Shown here: positions 34,213-45,771 of the stretch, piece by piece | How positions within the stretch are numbered: the first letter of the stretch is position 1 | Layout: each line of letters opens with the position of its first letter | Source of the DNA: Camarhynchus parvulus | Lineage: Eukaryota > Chordata > Aves > Passeriformes > Thraupidae | Length of the DNA: 64,000 bases | Assembly (NCBI RefSeq): GCF_901933205.1 | Contig: NC_044597.1 | Coordinates: 1,365,626-1,429,625, forward strand | Reading direction: 5' to 3' | Program-made: the position numbers and the translations under genes | Notes under the pieces: model-generated | The model's input: the letters and a program-made list of their open reading frames with translations, nothing else | Databases searched by the model: none | Told to the model about the DNA's origin: nothing

Positions 34213-34398
34213 GCCATCCTCAAATCACAGAGTCATGCAATAGGACCTTTCAAATGGCATCCAGTGCCACCCCTGCCACGGCAGGGACACCTTCCACTGT
34301 CCCAGGCTGCTCCAAGCCCCGTCCAACCTGGCCTTGGGCACTGCCAGGGATGCAGGAGCAGCCCCTGTGCCAGGGCCTGCCCACCCTCAAGTCTTAGG
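34213..34398 (-). mobile_element. CR1 LINE 3' fragment
   Basis: It includes 'AATCACAGAGTCATGCAATAG', 'GGACACCTTCCACTGTCCCA' and 'GCCCCTGTGCCAGGGCCTGC'. The right part repeats blocks seen in the copy at 5195-5560. Confidence 0.8.
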
Positions 34399-35320
34399 GC
34401 TCCATGTAAGATCTGGGCCTGAACTATCTGTGATTCTTTCCACATTTCAGTTTTCTTTTACCCCATTTGTCAGCCACTGGCAGTTCAGAAGGTTCAGCCA
34501 CTAAGACAGCACCTTGTATTTTCTCCTCCAAAACCCCCTGAATCAGAGATGTCTGTCAGGAACTGCTCAGCAAAGACTCCAGAAGATAACCTGCTTGTGC
34601 TATATGGGATCCAGTCTGATCACATTGGTTGTCCTTGGAAATTAAAGGTAAAATTCATCCCAAGGTAAAATAAATCATAAATTCTTCTTTCAGTAACTCC
34701 CTTTCTTCTGACATGGGAAGTTACACAAATCCTAAACCATTAAATTATTCCAGTGATATTCCACACAACAGCTTTCCCAGCCAATGGTTTCTACCATGTG
34801 CATCCTTCACTTCCACTCACTCTACCTTCCCAGTGCTGTCTCCTCCTGCACTTGTTCCTGCAGGCTCCAGGCAAACACTTCCCAACCCTCTTGCCCTGAT
34901 CCCTCCTGCAGGTTATCTCTCCCCTGGGCTCCCAGCCTGCTCCAACTGATTGGAGAATTTAAAGCCAGAGTTACATAATCACACTAAACAGATGTCTAAA
35001 CCAGACTTTATTAGCTCAGTGTAGTTTTCTTGCATAAACACTGCTGCCTTTTTTCCCTTTTTCTTCCCCTGGAGCACGGCTCTCCCCTCACCCCCATCCC
35101 TCACTCTCCTTTTGTTTCACTCCAAGTACAAATTCCCACTCTGTAGAGCAAGGCACCAGCAGAAGATTTAATTGATAAGCAAGTGCTGCACTCTGTAATT
35201 GTGTGTGACAGCTATTCTGGCTTGCACCAGAAGCAGCAGTAAATCAGAATATTGTGCCACTTCAGAGCTGCTGGGAAGACAAAAATAAAATGTGCAGTTT
35301 TATTTCAGAAGGAAACTCAC

Positions 35321-35391
35321 ATCACATCCCCAGCGTAGTGCTTGATCCGGAAATCTCTGTCAAACTCCAGCGTTTTGTCTGTGGCACAAAG
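35321..35391 (-). CDS. MYO1D: MYO1D coding exon 12 (motor domain, F-I-HYAGDV motif)
   Basis: This short 71-nt exon encodes residues ~490-513: [20 protein letters not shown] and GDV. F.I.HYAGdV is a universal myosin motif just before the actin-binding cardiomyopathy/TEDS loop. The acceptor is TTTGTTTCAG|CTT and the donor GTGAT|GTGAGT. It holds 23 codons plus two bases of an isoleucine codon finished by exon 13. It is flanked by a 4.6-kb intron and a 2.1-kb intron. Confidence 0.94.
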
Positions 35392-35890
35392 CTGAAACAA
35401 ATTCACATACATTAAAATACCACCCATGGATTGATATTAAAACACCAGCCCTGCATTTACAAGCTCCATGGAAGAGCAACCTGCCTTCAAAATAGCACTG
35501 GGAGCTACAGGAATCCCACTTTCTATGTGCAGATGTGAAAGCCACTGCTGGAAAATGTTTTCATGGATGCACTGTAAGAACATGTGCTTGTACAAATGGA
35601 GCTGCAAGAGCCTATAATTTCATGAAGAAATTAATACTGTCTCAGAAATACCATTGTGCAAAAAGAACACTCGTGCCTGTAGAGAAACATTGCACCCACG
35701 AGTTGATTTGTTACTTTTTTAAGTCTTCCTTTATGTTTTTTTTTGCCATTGCAGTGTAACTCCTCTGCAGAGAAATGGGCCAACTGCTGTGACAGCAGCA
35801 AGGCTTGCTCAGTCCCAGACCCCTCTTGGTCATCTGACACCCCTCAAACAGGAAACCCCTTGCAGACTCACTGCTCCAGGCTCAAATTCC

Positions 35891-35990
35891 CATCCCATCC
35901 CATCCCATCCCATCCCATCCCATCCCATCCCATCCCATCCCATCCCATCCCATCCCATCCCATCCCATCCCATCCCATCCCATCCCATCC
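35891..35990. repeat. (CATCC)20 microsatellite
   Basis: Twenty exact pentamers, pure pyrimidine except one A per unit on the plus strand. It lies 0.5 kb upstream, in gene sense, of exon 12. Confidence 0.97.
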
Positions 35991-38253
35991 CATTCCCTCT
36001 GTACAACACAACATGTCCAGTGCCCACGTGGCAGCTGTTCAGCAGCAGTGCCTGTAACACACTCAGGAATAGCAGGAGCCAAAAAAATCCATCAGAGTTG
36101 GCTTAATTAAAAAGGGAGTATGAGATAAGAATGAGGATTTTGTTATAGGCAAAAGGAGTAGGAGATGAATTAAGTTTTTGCAGGCAGAATTTAACAGCAC
36201 CAAGGGCTATGAGCAGATATCTGCTATCCACAAAAGGTCTTGGAGAAATAAAAGAGGAAATTATCATGGTTGAAATAAATGGCAGGAAGGATGATTAGGA
36301 GCAGGGAGATACACTCCAAAAATTCACCTGTGTCTAAAAACACAAAATAGATTGCCTCAAACTGCAAGAAGAGATGAACAAAGCAGAATATATTTTACAC
36401 AAAATGAATCAGAAGGAGGAGCCCAAGGAGTGGGAGTACCAAGGTCCCCAGGAAATCCAGCATGGCAGGAGCAGGGAACACCAGGAGCTGCAGAGCTGAC
36501 GGATGCCCAAGGTGCAGCAGAACACAGGGAAAATGAAGAAAGGAGGCAATGCCAGGGAAACAAAGCCATTTTTCTTGCTGCAGCTTTGTTCCCAGCAGGG
36601 GCCTGGGGAGTGCCTTTTTCAGCTACCCAAACACACAGCTCAAACCAACAAGTCAATAAAAGGGGTAAATACCAAATGGCAACAGAAATGTGTCTGTGCT
36701 ACCAGAGAGGGCACAGCTGGCAGCACAAGATCCTCTGAAAGCTCATCCAGCTCTGGAGAGGCTGGAAGGAGCCATAACAGCAATCAGGGATTTTGTTGTT
36801 TGCTGGTTTGGCTTTTTCCAAAGGAGTGATTCTGTCTAAACTTTGTGTTTCCTGGACAAAACAGTTGAAATTAGTGGAAAAAAGACCAGCGAGAACATTG
36901 ATAGAGTGGATCACCTGCCTGGGTTTCTGTGAGCCCTTCCAGGAGGCTTCTCACTGACAGCTCACAGCATTCAAGGGTGAGTAAAGACAGGAGAAAGGTG
37001 TTGGAAAGATGGGAATCCTGTGGGAGCCTGCCCTGAGCCTGTGCTGTCACAGCATCTGAAATGAGCCATAATCTGAGGGCAAGGGGGAGGTCGTAGGGCT
37101 GGGTGGGAGCACTCAATCACTGAGGGCTGGCTGGGAACAGCTAAATGAGGGCAAAGCAGAGCAAATGGAACTCCCCAGCAGGGCAGGGAGTCCCACTGAG
37201 AAAGGGCAAAGTTCACAGGAACTGATGGGCCCCAAACCATCCCTTCCTCCTCAACAGGGATCTTAACAGACCTCACTCATCTCAACAAGGACATGGAGAA
37301 CTGGGAGAGGCTTAAAGGGCAAAACCCATCCCGTGCTGACTGACTGCCCTGGGAGGATGAGCCAACAAACTCAGCTTCCCCAGGTAAGGAAAGAAATGTG
37401 AGAGATGATGGCAAAACACATGGAGATGATGTACTGGAAGACAAAGAGAACTGTGTTTTACCATTTAAAAACTAGGAGGTGAGAGGTGTAATCTGAAATG
37501 GAAAAGGGAGGAGGGAGGGAAACAGGGAGGAAAGAGCTCTTCACTTGAGTATCTGAGCTGTGGAATTCTTTGTTGATTTAAAAACCAAGAAGACCACACA
37601 CAAACCCTGTTAAGAAGACCAGGAGGGTCCTGGGCTGCAGGTCCCTGAGGAATGGGAGCATGTCAAGTTATCAGTACACATTTGTCCTGTATTGGGCTCT
37701 CACTTGGGCATTCACCACTGTCCACTGTCTCAGGAGACACAACATCAGGTGGACTGGAATGGACCTTCTGATACTCCTCCCTTCACAATCAGTTTGTTGA
37801 GATTGATGCTCTCCACAATCTGAAGACTGAGGCATTCATGGACTGTCTGTCACTGCCCTTGACCCTTCCAAAGTATAATATCAACAGAAAATCAATGGAA
37901 CTTGGAGAGGTTGAGGATACAAATGGTGATATTGGGAAGGGCCACTAGAACAGCTGGCACATCTGCACATCCAGATTAGCATTAGACAAACCCGAGGAGG
38001 ACACCCCATGCTCCAGGAACACAAAATTCTGCCACAAATTCTGCTGGTGGAAGTGTTAAGCAGCATTGTCCTGGCTCGTATGGCCTTGCCCAGGACAAGG
38101 GCAGTGATTCCTCCACGCTGGCAGCTCGGAGCAGCCGGGTACACAAAGTAGGACACGACTATTTAGGGCACCACAGCCCCCCAGAGCTTCTCCACATGGA
38201 GCCTGTGTGCAGCATGCTCTGCAGGGAGCAGTGGAGCATGAACTGGGCTGAGG

Positions 38254-38307
38254 GATGGGAGCTGTTCCCAACACATGCACTTTAACTCTTTGGGAACAGC
38301 TCCCATC
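38254..38307. repeat. Perfect 18-bp inverted repeat (hairpin, 18-nt loop)
   Basis: The arms GATGGGAGCTGTTCCCAA (38254-38271) and TTGGGAACAGCTCCCATC (38290-38307) are exact reverse complements around 18 nt. It lies inside intron 11. Confidence 0.97.
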
Positions 38308-40037
38308 TGTGTGGAACTGTACAGGATCTGCATGGAACCACTGCAGTCTGCAAAGGCAGGGCATGAGATGGAATCAAGCCTTTTGTTTTAATCCAAGCTA
38401 GAAAAGCCTGGCTCAGAAGGTTCAGGCTTCTCACAGCAGTTCTGGGTGGGACTGAAGAAGAGCTCTGAGGTGCTGGGATGTCTGCAGAGATGGGGAGAAA
38501 AGATAATAATTATGCTGAGAGGTGTATGGGTCAATGTTTTCAAGGCTCTATTGATTTAACTAGAAATTAGCAAGCCAGGCAGATCCATCAGCCCCTCCAT
38601 AAACATTATTTATAGCAGGATTGCTTGCCTCCCTCTCAGCCTGTGCAGGCAGTTTCTGACAAGGCCACCTCCTGCTGAGGAACGCTGCAGCTGGCAATGT
38701 TGCCCTTTAATGTCTCCTTGCTGGGAGGGGACTCCCAAAGGCAAGGACTTGAGCAGATTTTATTTTTAAATGTTCATTTTATAGCCTCCCATAGCACCTC
38801 CTGAAATTCCATCTCCTTCTGCCACTGCACTAAAGGACCACCTGCTCCCTCTGTGGCAGGGCCTCTTCCCCTGGGCAGATGTGGGAGAAGGACAGAACAG
38901 AAACCAAACTCCTCTGTGACATCCACTGACCAGACAGCTCCAGAAACTGGACCAGTCCCCAGCACCCTGCTGCAGAGGATCCCACACTTCATCCCACCAG
39001 TACCACCACTGCAGGAAACAGTTTGTATTCAAACAGGAACCTAGGCCAGGCCCCACACTTATTTTGATGTGAGTTTTCTCAGAGTGTTTCACGTCACTGT
39101 GTGGGCACGTGAAATCTGGGTCAAAAGTGGAACCAAGCTCCCTGTCCCCCTCCCTGAGCTCAGGTGCACCTGGCAGGTGTGCATCAGCTGTGCTGCAGCA
39201 GAAGGGCACTTAAGGAAAATTATTATCTAGGAGGAAAAAGTGGTTTTGGTTTACTTTCATCCTGGCCTCTCCTCAGACAGCCCCAGCCAGATCCATTGTT
39301 TATCCCAGGCCTCCCAGAGGCAGCCTTTAGCACATATCTTACACAACCAGGCTAATTTGGTACTTCTGACCTACATAAAATATTGTGCTGGGGTGGGAGG
39401 GAGCAGGGGGGACCAGCACTCTGAGCCATACATTTTAGACAATGTTTCTGAGTAGAGACACATCAAACTGAAGGCCCTTATTTGATTACTCTGTGTGAAA
39501 GATTCTCAAATTAATCAGGCTGGTGACCATTTTGCAATCTGCTGCCAAGTGAGGAATAAATGAAGCCTTTTAATTCGCCCATTGTAGCCCAGACAAAGGC
39601 AGGCGAGGGGCCTGGGTGCTCTGAGGTGCAGAGGGAGACGAGCACATTCTGCAGCCAATGAGGATGAAAAAAGCCCAAATCACAGCGCTGTAATAATGCA
39701 GGAGTGTGAATAATTTCACTGTCACTATGTATTAGAGCAGCCTGGGAAGAACAACACGTGGGCCGAGCCGGCGTATCGATTGGTTCCAGATGACATCATG
39801 ATATGTCAAGGCACGAGCTCAGGCTCCTTTTATCCTGGAATTAAAGGGATGAGCCACTGGATGGGCTGGAGCTCCCTCTGCCGGGTTCTTCTGCGGCTGG
39901 AGCTGCTCTGAGCTCCTCATCTCACACTCAGTCGCAGTGATTCCAACCCAGCCCTCCCTAAACCCCTTTTCCTCATTTCCATTCCACCTCAGAACATGGG
40001 GAATGGACAGCAGAGGACAGCAGGGTCTGTGGGTTAC

Positions 40038-40208
40038 CTTCCTGCTGGAGAAGTGAGCGTGCTTCCCCAGTTTGCTGTTGAGGGCCTCGAGGAACATCTC
40101 ATCCGTGACTTTCCCCACGTTCATGCAGGCATCATCCAGAATGGCAATGATCCCTTTGTGCTGCTGCTCCACCAGGTCCACGATGACCTGGTTGTTGAAA
40201 TAATCAAT
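40038..40208 (-). CDS. MYO1D: MYO1D coding exon 11 (lower 50-kDa domain)
   Basis: This 171-nt exon encodes residues ~433-489. It reads [20 protein letters not shown], then [20 protein letters not shown] and [16 protein letters not shown]. The stretch DLVE....GI.aiLDd is the standard segment after the relay helix of class I myosins. The acceptor is TCCTGCAG|ATT and the donor AGGAAG|GTAACC, with both ends in phase 0. Confidence 0.96.
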
Positions 40209-40845
40209 CTGCAGGAAACAAAGGACAGGGGTGTTGGTGACCTTGGCTGCAGAAATGGGAGGGTACCAGTGCTGGCCATAGCAGCCAGTGTGACAGCGAG
40301 GAGCAATCAGCTCTGAATGTGCAGATCTCTGATTCCAGATAAAGCAGGCTGCTCTCCTGCACTGAACAACACAGAAAGTGATTTTTCAAACCCCTCAGAT
40401 ACCTCTCAAGATCTCTGCTGCAGAATGCTCTTTAAAATGTCTTTTACAATTCAGCTGTGTGCAGTCACCACAGTGACACTGCACATCCCGTGCTTGGCAT
40501 TCTGAAGTGAGTATGAACAGGAAAAGTCAAGATTTTTACATATTACCATCAACAACTAGAAAAATCTATAAGCACTCAGCACAGAAACCCACAGTTACAT
40601 GTGTGGCATCACAGAGGTGCCACAAAAGGTTTCATCTCAGACCTGGAGTCCCATATTTTCCCAAGGAGACACGTGGTGAGGCGACTGGGGAGCTTCTGCC
40701 CAGCCTGGTCCCAGCCTGGCAGGACAGCTGGCAGGGACACAGATGTCCCATCAACTGGAGCCTGCATGTGGAACAGCTTCAGGTCCAGCATTTTGCTGGT
40801 ACACTGACCTCACAGCACCTCTTCCTGCCCTGCCAAAGCACTCAC
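40209..40845 (-). other. MYO1D intron 10
   Basis: A 637-nt intron with GT..AG ends and no recognised content. The next intron downstream of exon 9's donor (intron 9, 40961-41040) is only 80 nt. Confidence 0.9.
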
Positions 40846-40960
40846 ATGCTTCCAGGGAATTCCCTCTCGCTGGTACTCCTCCTGCTCCTGCTTTAGAACC
40901 AGCTGAATGAAGAGCTGCTGCAGCTTTTCATTGCAGTAATTAATGCAGAATTGTTCAAAG
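40846..40960 (-). CDS. MYO1D: MYO1D coding exon 10 (relay helix)
   Basis: The exon encodes residues ~394-432: [20 protein letters not shown] followed by [16 protein letters not shown]. This is the relay helix, the most recognisable myosin signature, which transmits switch II movement to the converter. The acceptor is TTTTTGCAG|C and the donor AAGCAT|GTGAGT. It is 115 nt (one base plus 38 codons) and ends in phase 0. Confidence 0.96.
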
Positions 40961-41040
40961 CTGCAAAAACATGAGAAGAAAAAGTGATGAGTGTTCTGGG
41001 AAAGGCAAGGCACAACACTGGGCTTTAGAAGGGGGCTCAC

Positions 41041-41186
41041 CTGTTATTGTCAAATATCTCAAAGCCATAGATGTCCAGGACCCCAATGACTGTGTTCTTG
41101 CCATGCACTGTGGTGTCGTAGTTCTTCACCTCGATGACATCGTTGATGTGGGTCACAATCCAGCAGAAGAGACGCTCGTAAATGGC
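41041..41186 (-). CDS. MYO1D: MYO1D coding exon 9 (switch II)
   Basis: The exon encodes residues ~346-394, with [20 protein letters not shown], the insert [12 protein letters not shown], and [23 protein letters not shown] is switch II, which couples nucleotide state to the lever arm. The acceptor is CCTGCAG|GCC and the donor AACAG|GTGAGC. It is 146 nt, 48 codons plus two bases of a serine codon completed by exon 10. Only 80 nt of intron separate it from exon 10. Confidence 0.96.
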
Positions 41187-41759
41187 CTGCAGGAAACACA
41201 GACTGAGGGCTCCCGCCTGCACCTGCCTCAGCTCTTCCCAGGAAATTCCACACAGCTCATTCCAGGCCTCCATCAAAGCTGCAGGTCATGGTCATGAAAG
41301 TGAGCAGCTACTGACTGAAGAAAATATTCTATGGAAGTATTTATTTTCTTTCTTCCAAAACTCATTTATACCAAGTTGAAATCCCAGTGAGGTCACTGGG
41401 TGCAGCAGTTCCCTAATTTGATTCCAGTCAGCTTTTCAGCTGCCTAATAAGCACCATTCCTGAGAATTATTTAACAATAGTGAAGAGCAAGAGAGAGGTC
41501 AGACACAGAAACTCAACAACTGAACACAATGACAGGAAAATAATCCTGTTCACCTTTCACAAAGATAATGCTCTGTAGGCAGAGGTGTCTTCAAAGTCTT
41601 CATGTTCAAAATGTGCTGTGAAGCTGGGGAAAATACATTATCTCAGGAAAAGAAGTCAAGTTAATTATCAATGACCTTCATAAGTTCACCCATTCCTCCC
41701 TTATAATTTGATTTCTTATAGAGGAGGAACAATTGTCACTCCTGCCATCAGTACTCACT

Positions 41760-41858
41760 CTTCCTGTGGAAGGTGTCCCTGCCCATGGCAGGGGGTTGGA
41801 ACAAGATGGTCCTTAAGGTCCCTTCAACCCAAACCATTCTACCATTCTTCATAAAAAA
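41760..41858 (+). mobile_element. CR1 LINE 3' end
   Basis: It shows 'GTGTCCCTGCCCATGGCAGG', 'GATGGTCCTTAAGGTCCCTT' and 'CAACCCAAACCATTCTACC', the final ~100 nt of CR1. Confidence 0.85.
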
Positions 41859-42348
41859 TTTTTAAAATACCACTTTGTGTTTCCAACATAAATTCTAGAT
41901 GTTACAATTCCACTCTCTACTCTTTGAATTTAACTGCAAAATGAAGCTGAGGATCCCATTTCACAGCACATTCCTCCCTGTAGGACACATTTGCAGATGC
42001 CAGCCCAGCCTGCAGCCCGTCCCCTCCTTGGTGTGCCTGGCACTGCTGGCTGTGGGAGCTGGATCCCTGCTGGAAGGGCAGGATGGGGAGGTGCCACAGA
42101 CCCCACAGAACTCAGGAGCACCAAGGTTCAGAGACAAATCTGCAGGATGTACAGCAATTGTGTATTACTGTGTAAACTGTGCTTATTGACCCACCCAGGA
42201 ATCCTGCTGGGACTGAGCATGGAAAAACGTGCAGTTCTGGCAGCAGTGCCCACCTTGGGCATTGCCAGTCTTTGCTGCACACCTCAGTGCAAAGGCAAAG
42301 GCAGCAGAGATGTGTCTGTGGGTGTCACAGGAAGGGGACTGCACTCAC

Positions 42349-42552
42349 CTTTGCAAAGGCATCCCTGCCATAGGTGGCCTCCTGCTCCGTGTGCTGTTTG
42401 TCGATGACGTCCCTGCCCGTGGCCACCGTCCGGAACAGCAGCGCCTTCTCCACCAGCTCGGCCTTGGTGGACAGGAGCTCAGCAATGACTGACACCAGCT
42501 TGCTGTTCTCGATGATGGGAGTGTCTCCATCCACGTAGAACTTCAGGTTCCC
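42349..42552 (-). CDS. MYO1D: MYO1D coding exon 8 (upper 50-kDa domain)
   Basis: This 204-nt exon encodes residues ~278-345. It starts [20 protein letters not shown], then [39 protein letters not shown] and AFAK. The segment leads up to the cardiomyopathy-loop region of the myosin head. The acceptor is TTGCAG|GGG and the donor GCAAAG|GTGAGT, both in phase 0. No stop or indel is seen. Confidence 0.95.
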
Positions 42553-43658
42553 CTGCAATCAGCAGCATTTCTCCATCTGCTCTTTACTAACAGGAATCAG
42601 CACACCCCAACTCCATCCATTTTCCACCTGCTGTTCCAGGCTGGAAATCTCCTGCCACACTGGAAGGTGGGTCCTGCACATCCACACCCTCAAACCTCCA
42701 ATGTCAAAGGGAGCAGCAAGGGCTTTCTCAAAGCAAAGCATTCCTGCTCAGTGTTCAGCTCAGCTTTTGGGACAAACAACATCAAACACCATCCCAAGAT
42801 TCAGAGTCCAGGGACAGGAAATTACACCATGTAGCATTTGTCCTCACTGCAGCTCACCATGAAACCACTGGCTGCAATTCCTCTGCCACAGAGGGAGTGG
42901 GAATGGTGTGGGGAAGCTGAGAGGTCAGTGCCAGTGGGACTGGACTGGCAGCTCTGCTCCTGGGTACCTTCTGTGCCAGGATTAAGCAGTGACACCCCTT
43001 GGTGATCCACAGCAGAGGGTTGTCCCCCAGCCTGTCTGCATGGCCCCACTCTGCTCTGCCTCCCTTCCTTCCCAGCACTGTTATCCCAAGGAGGAGAAGG
43101 AACTGGAATAAAGTTGCTCTTTGCCACCCTCCTCCTGCCCTCCTCTTTCCTCAGGAAACACAAGAGCTGAGCTACAGGGACTCCCTGCTACTGTGCAGGG
43201 GAGGAGGCTCTGTGGCTCCCAGAAGGATCCATGAGAAGGAAGGATCTCCTCAGTCTCAGAACACAAAATGTTAAGAGGACTCCTGTCTTTCCTGTGCTCA
43301 ACATTCACCACGAAGTGAAGCAGGATCACTGTGGTGAAGGTGAGTGTGAAGGCACAAAGGACAGAAACTCCCTATCCCCTCACTGCCAAACCCCAACAGT
43401 TCCTTTTTCAGAACATACAACAGCTCCCAGTACTTAGTGGTATGCCTGGTTTGGGATCTGGAACATGCAGGAATACATGTGATCATCATTGCAGTGCCCT
43501 GTTTCCAGCAAGGACTTTCTGTCACCACTGGAGCTGGGAGCTGGACACCTTCCCAGCCAGCAGAGCTTCCAAGGGCTTCTGCAGCAGGAAAATCAGAGCT
43601 GCTGGCAGTACAAGCCCTCATGGGTTCAGGCATGGATACCTATGGGCAGGGAGCTTAC

Positions 43659-43775
43659 CAGGTGCAGAATGGCTGCCACGATTTTGTAGACAGTTTGAAT
43701 CTCCTCCTGCTTGAAGCCAATCACCTTCATGGCATCAGCAACTGCCTTGAACTCAGCCCCGTCATTGATGGAACA
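43659..43775 (-). CDS. MYO1D: MYO1D coding exon 7 (motor domain)
   Basis: This 117-nt exon encodes residues ~239-277. It contains [18 protein letters not shown] and then [14 protein letters not shown], the typical 'M..iGF..ee...i..i.AaiLhLGN' helix of the upper 50-kDa domain of myosins. The acceptor is CTCAG|TGT and the donor CACCTG|GTAAGC. Both ends are in phase 0, and the following glycine-asparagine pair is supplied by exon 8. Confidence 0.95.
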
Positions 43776-45717
43776 CTGAGGGGAGAGAGAAGTTTGGGAT
43801 GGGGGATTTAATGGAAGTCAGCTGTGAGTGAGCAAGGATTTCACAAGCCCATGGGAAACAAGATGCACTTTGATGTTTCTCAGAGGCAAGACACTGTCAT
43901 GAGGTTTCCCAGCTTATTCCAATGCCATCTTGCGTGCTTGGACACTGAACCCTGCATTGCACACACGGATTCTGGCAGCAGGAGACACAGAAATCCACCA
44001 CAGCACAATAAATTTACCAGTGGAATTTGCTGAGACAGAGTTCATAAAAATCCCAGAATGGGGACAATTTGTGCACTCACAGACCTCTGACAGAGGCTGC
44101 AGAGCACCAGCAGGAAATCTCTGTTCTCCACCTCTCTCAAGATTAGCATACACATTTTTGAAGAGAATCATCTGGCATGGGAGGAGGTCTCTGGGTTTCT
44201 GTACCAAAGTGCATCTCACAAAAGCACCTAGGAAATCAGGTCTGGACCCTGCTTCCAAAGGGACAACACTAGGGACAGCTCCAGCTGTATCTGAAGTGCT
44301 CAGGATCTTGCTGTCTAAAAACTTTATGGGTTTGTTCCCTTCTTTCCTGCTCAGAGTTCCCCCTTGAGGACAAGTCAGACATGAAGACCCAGTGCTTCAG
44401 TAACTCCAAGATCTGCTGCAAATAAATGAGTCCTTCTGGCTTTTTGCTCCAGAAGGCAGTTTAAGGTACCCATTATAGAGTATGGAATGTCTGCCACTGC
44501 TAATGGGCCAAAAATCCACACCTGCATTTATTAATAAATCATTTTATTGCTGTTTATAAGCAGATGCAGCATGCACAGGTATATTTGTATATTTAAGCAG
44601 AATAGAGGTAAATCTTTTCCATGATTCTAAGTACACTTGTGCTTTATCTTGTACCAGAAACCTCATTACAAACAGCACACCAGTGTCACCTTTCCCTACT
44701 CATTCCCACTGATCTCAATTTTTGCTAGCTCAGCAGTGCTTTGAGCGTTTCCAGCAGCACTTCCAATGTGAAGCTGTCCCTGGGTCCCTCAGAGCCCTCA
44801 CCTTGAGCTGTGCCCCAGGGCAGATGTAGCTGTAGGCTGATGCATCCTTCTGGAGGTGCAGAGAACGCAGGAGCTGCTCAGAACCTCCCTGCAGGAGCTG
44901 CAGGAAGAGAGTTTTAAAAAAACAGTGAATGAAAAATATAAAATCCTTCTTTTTTCTTTCTCTTATTCATCTGCTTGACAAGCAAAATCATGAAAATATT
45001 AATTACTGCTGCAGTATCTGGAGCACAATGTGCAAGATATAGGGCCTGCCACCACAAATCACTGTTCTTTAGAGTCACAACTGTATAAAAACCAGCCTGA
45101 ACCCCTCCCAGACCTGTTCACAGCTGTGCCATGCCACAGCTGTGCCTTGGCAAGCACATTGCCCACACAGAGACTTTTCCTCCTGGAAATGACACATCCA
45201 TGAGGAAAGTGCTAATATACCATCATGGAGTACTGAAAAAGTGGAAAAAAAAAATAAACAAACCTCCCCTTCCCTCAGTGCAGAATCAAGGTTATACTAA
45301 TAGGCTGACCATATCCCCCAAAGGATACACAGGGAACCAACACTCAATGTGGAAGACATTAAAGAACATCCAAAAAACCAAATTACTTCCATATGGACTA
45401 AAGGCTTCAAGACAAAATAGAGGGATTAGGCTTACTACACATAAAGCAGTGAGTCAAAGTCCAATATCCTACCATATTTGTTTAGTCAGCCTCCTTTTAA
45501 GTTTAGCAATGTGTTAATATGGGACTGGAGGATAGAAAACAATCCATCTTCCCAGGCTCCCTCCCAGCCCAGGCCCCTGCAGAGAACTGAAGAACCCAAG
45601 ATCACCCAAGATGCTGCAAAAGGGAACCCTGTGCAAAACATGAGAGGGTGAAAGCCCTGAGTGCTCTGCCCAAGGGAAGCTGGGGACAGGTCACTGCTCC
45701 AGGAAAGGAACACAAAC
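43776..45717 (-). other. MYO1D introns 5 and 6 (exon 6 inside)
   Basis: This covers intron 5 (44898-45717, 820 nt) and intron 6 (43776-44801, 1026 nt) around exon 6. No repeat family or other feature was recognised in either. Confidence 0.85.
44802..44897 (-). CDS. MYO1D: MYO1D coding exon 6 (motor domain)
   Basis: This 96-nt exon encodes residues ~207-238, beginning LLQGGSEQLLRSLHLQKDAS and ending ICPGAQLK. The acceptor is CTTCCTGCAG|CTC and the donor CTCAAG|GTGAGG, both in phase 0. The first part is strongly conserved with MYO1D. The middle (KDASAYSYICPG) is a loop region where family members vary. Flanking exons are in phase. Confidence 0.93.
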
Positions 45718-45771
45718 CTGGTAGAAGGAGTGGAAGCTCCGTTCCCCGGGCTGCTGCACGATCACACGGGA
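45718..45771 (-). CDS. MYO1D: MYO1D coding exon 5 (short, 18 codons)
   Basis: This 54-nt exon encodes residues ~189-206, SRVIVQQPGERSFHSFYQ, the conserved segment after switch I in the upper motor domain. The acceptor is CCCCCAG|TCC and the donor TACCAG|GTTTG; both ends are in phase 0. Adjoining exons continue the protein exactly (…NNYLLEK before, LLQGGSEQ after). Because it is symmetrical, skipping it would keep the frame but remove part of the conserved motor core. Confidence 0.94.

Larger units (their letters stand above)
33247..35320 (-). other. MYO1D intron 12
   Basis: A 2.1-kb intron. It contains a 31-bp minisatellite starting about 190 nt upstream (in gene sense) of exon 13 and a CR1 3' fragment near 34213-34398. 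The remainder shows nothing recognised. Confidence 0.85.
35392..40037 (-). other. MYO1D intron 11
   Basis: A 4.6-kb intron. It holds a perfect (CATCC)20 tract at 35891-35990 and a perfect 18-bp hairpin at 38254-38307. No CR1 or LTR was recognised with confidence. Part of 36.8-37.6 kb has the look of a very old repeat but could not be assigned. Confidence 0.8.
41187..43658 (-). other. MYO1D introns 7 and 8 (exon 8 inside)
   Basis: This covers intron 7 (42553-43658, 1106 nt) and intron 8 (41187-42348, 1162 nt). Intron 8 has a short CR1 3' end at about 41760-41858. Nothing else was recognised. Confidence 0.85.

Noticed and set aside
35743..36106. Open frames repeating SHPIP or WDGMG
   Set aside because: They are translations of the (CATCC)20 tract on the two strands.
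37680..38160. Possible old pseudogene or ERV-internal piece on the minus strand
   Set aside because: A 91-codon open frame is present but no family could be recognised and both neighbouring frames are closed, so it is left as unassigned intron.
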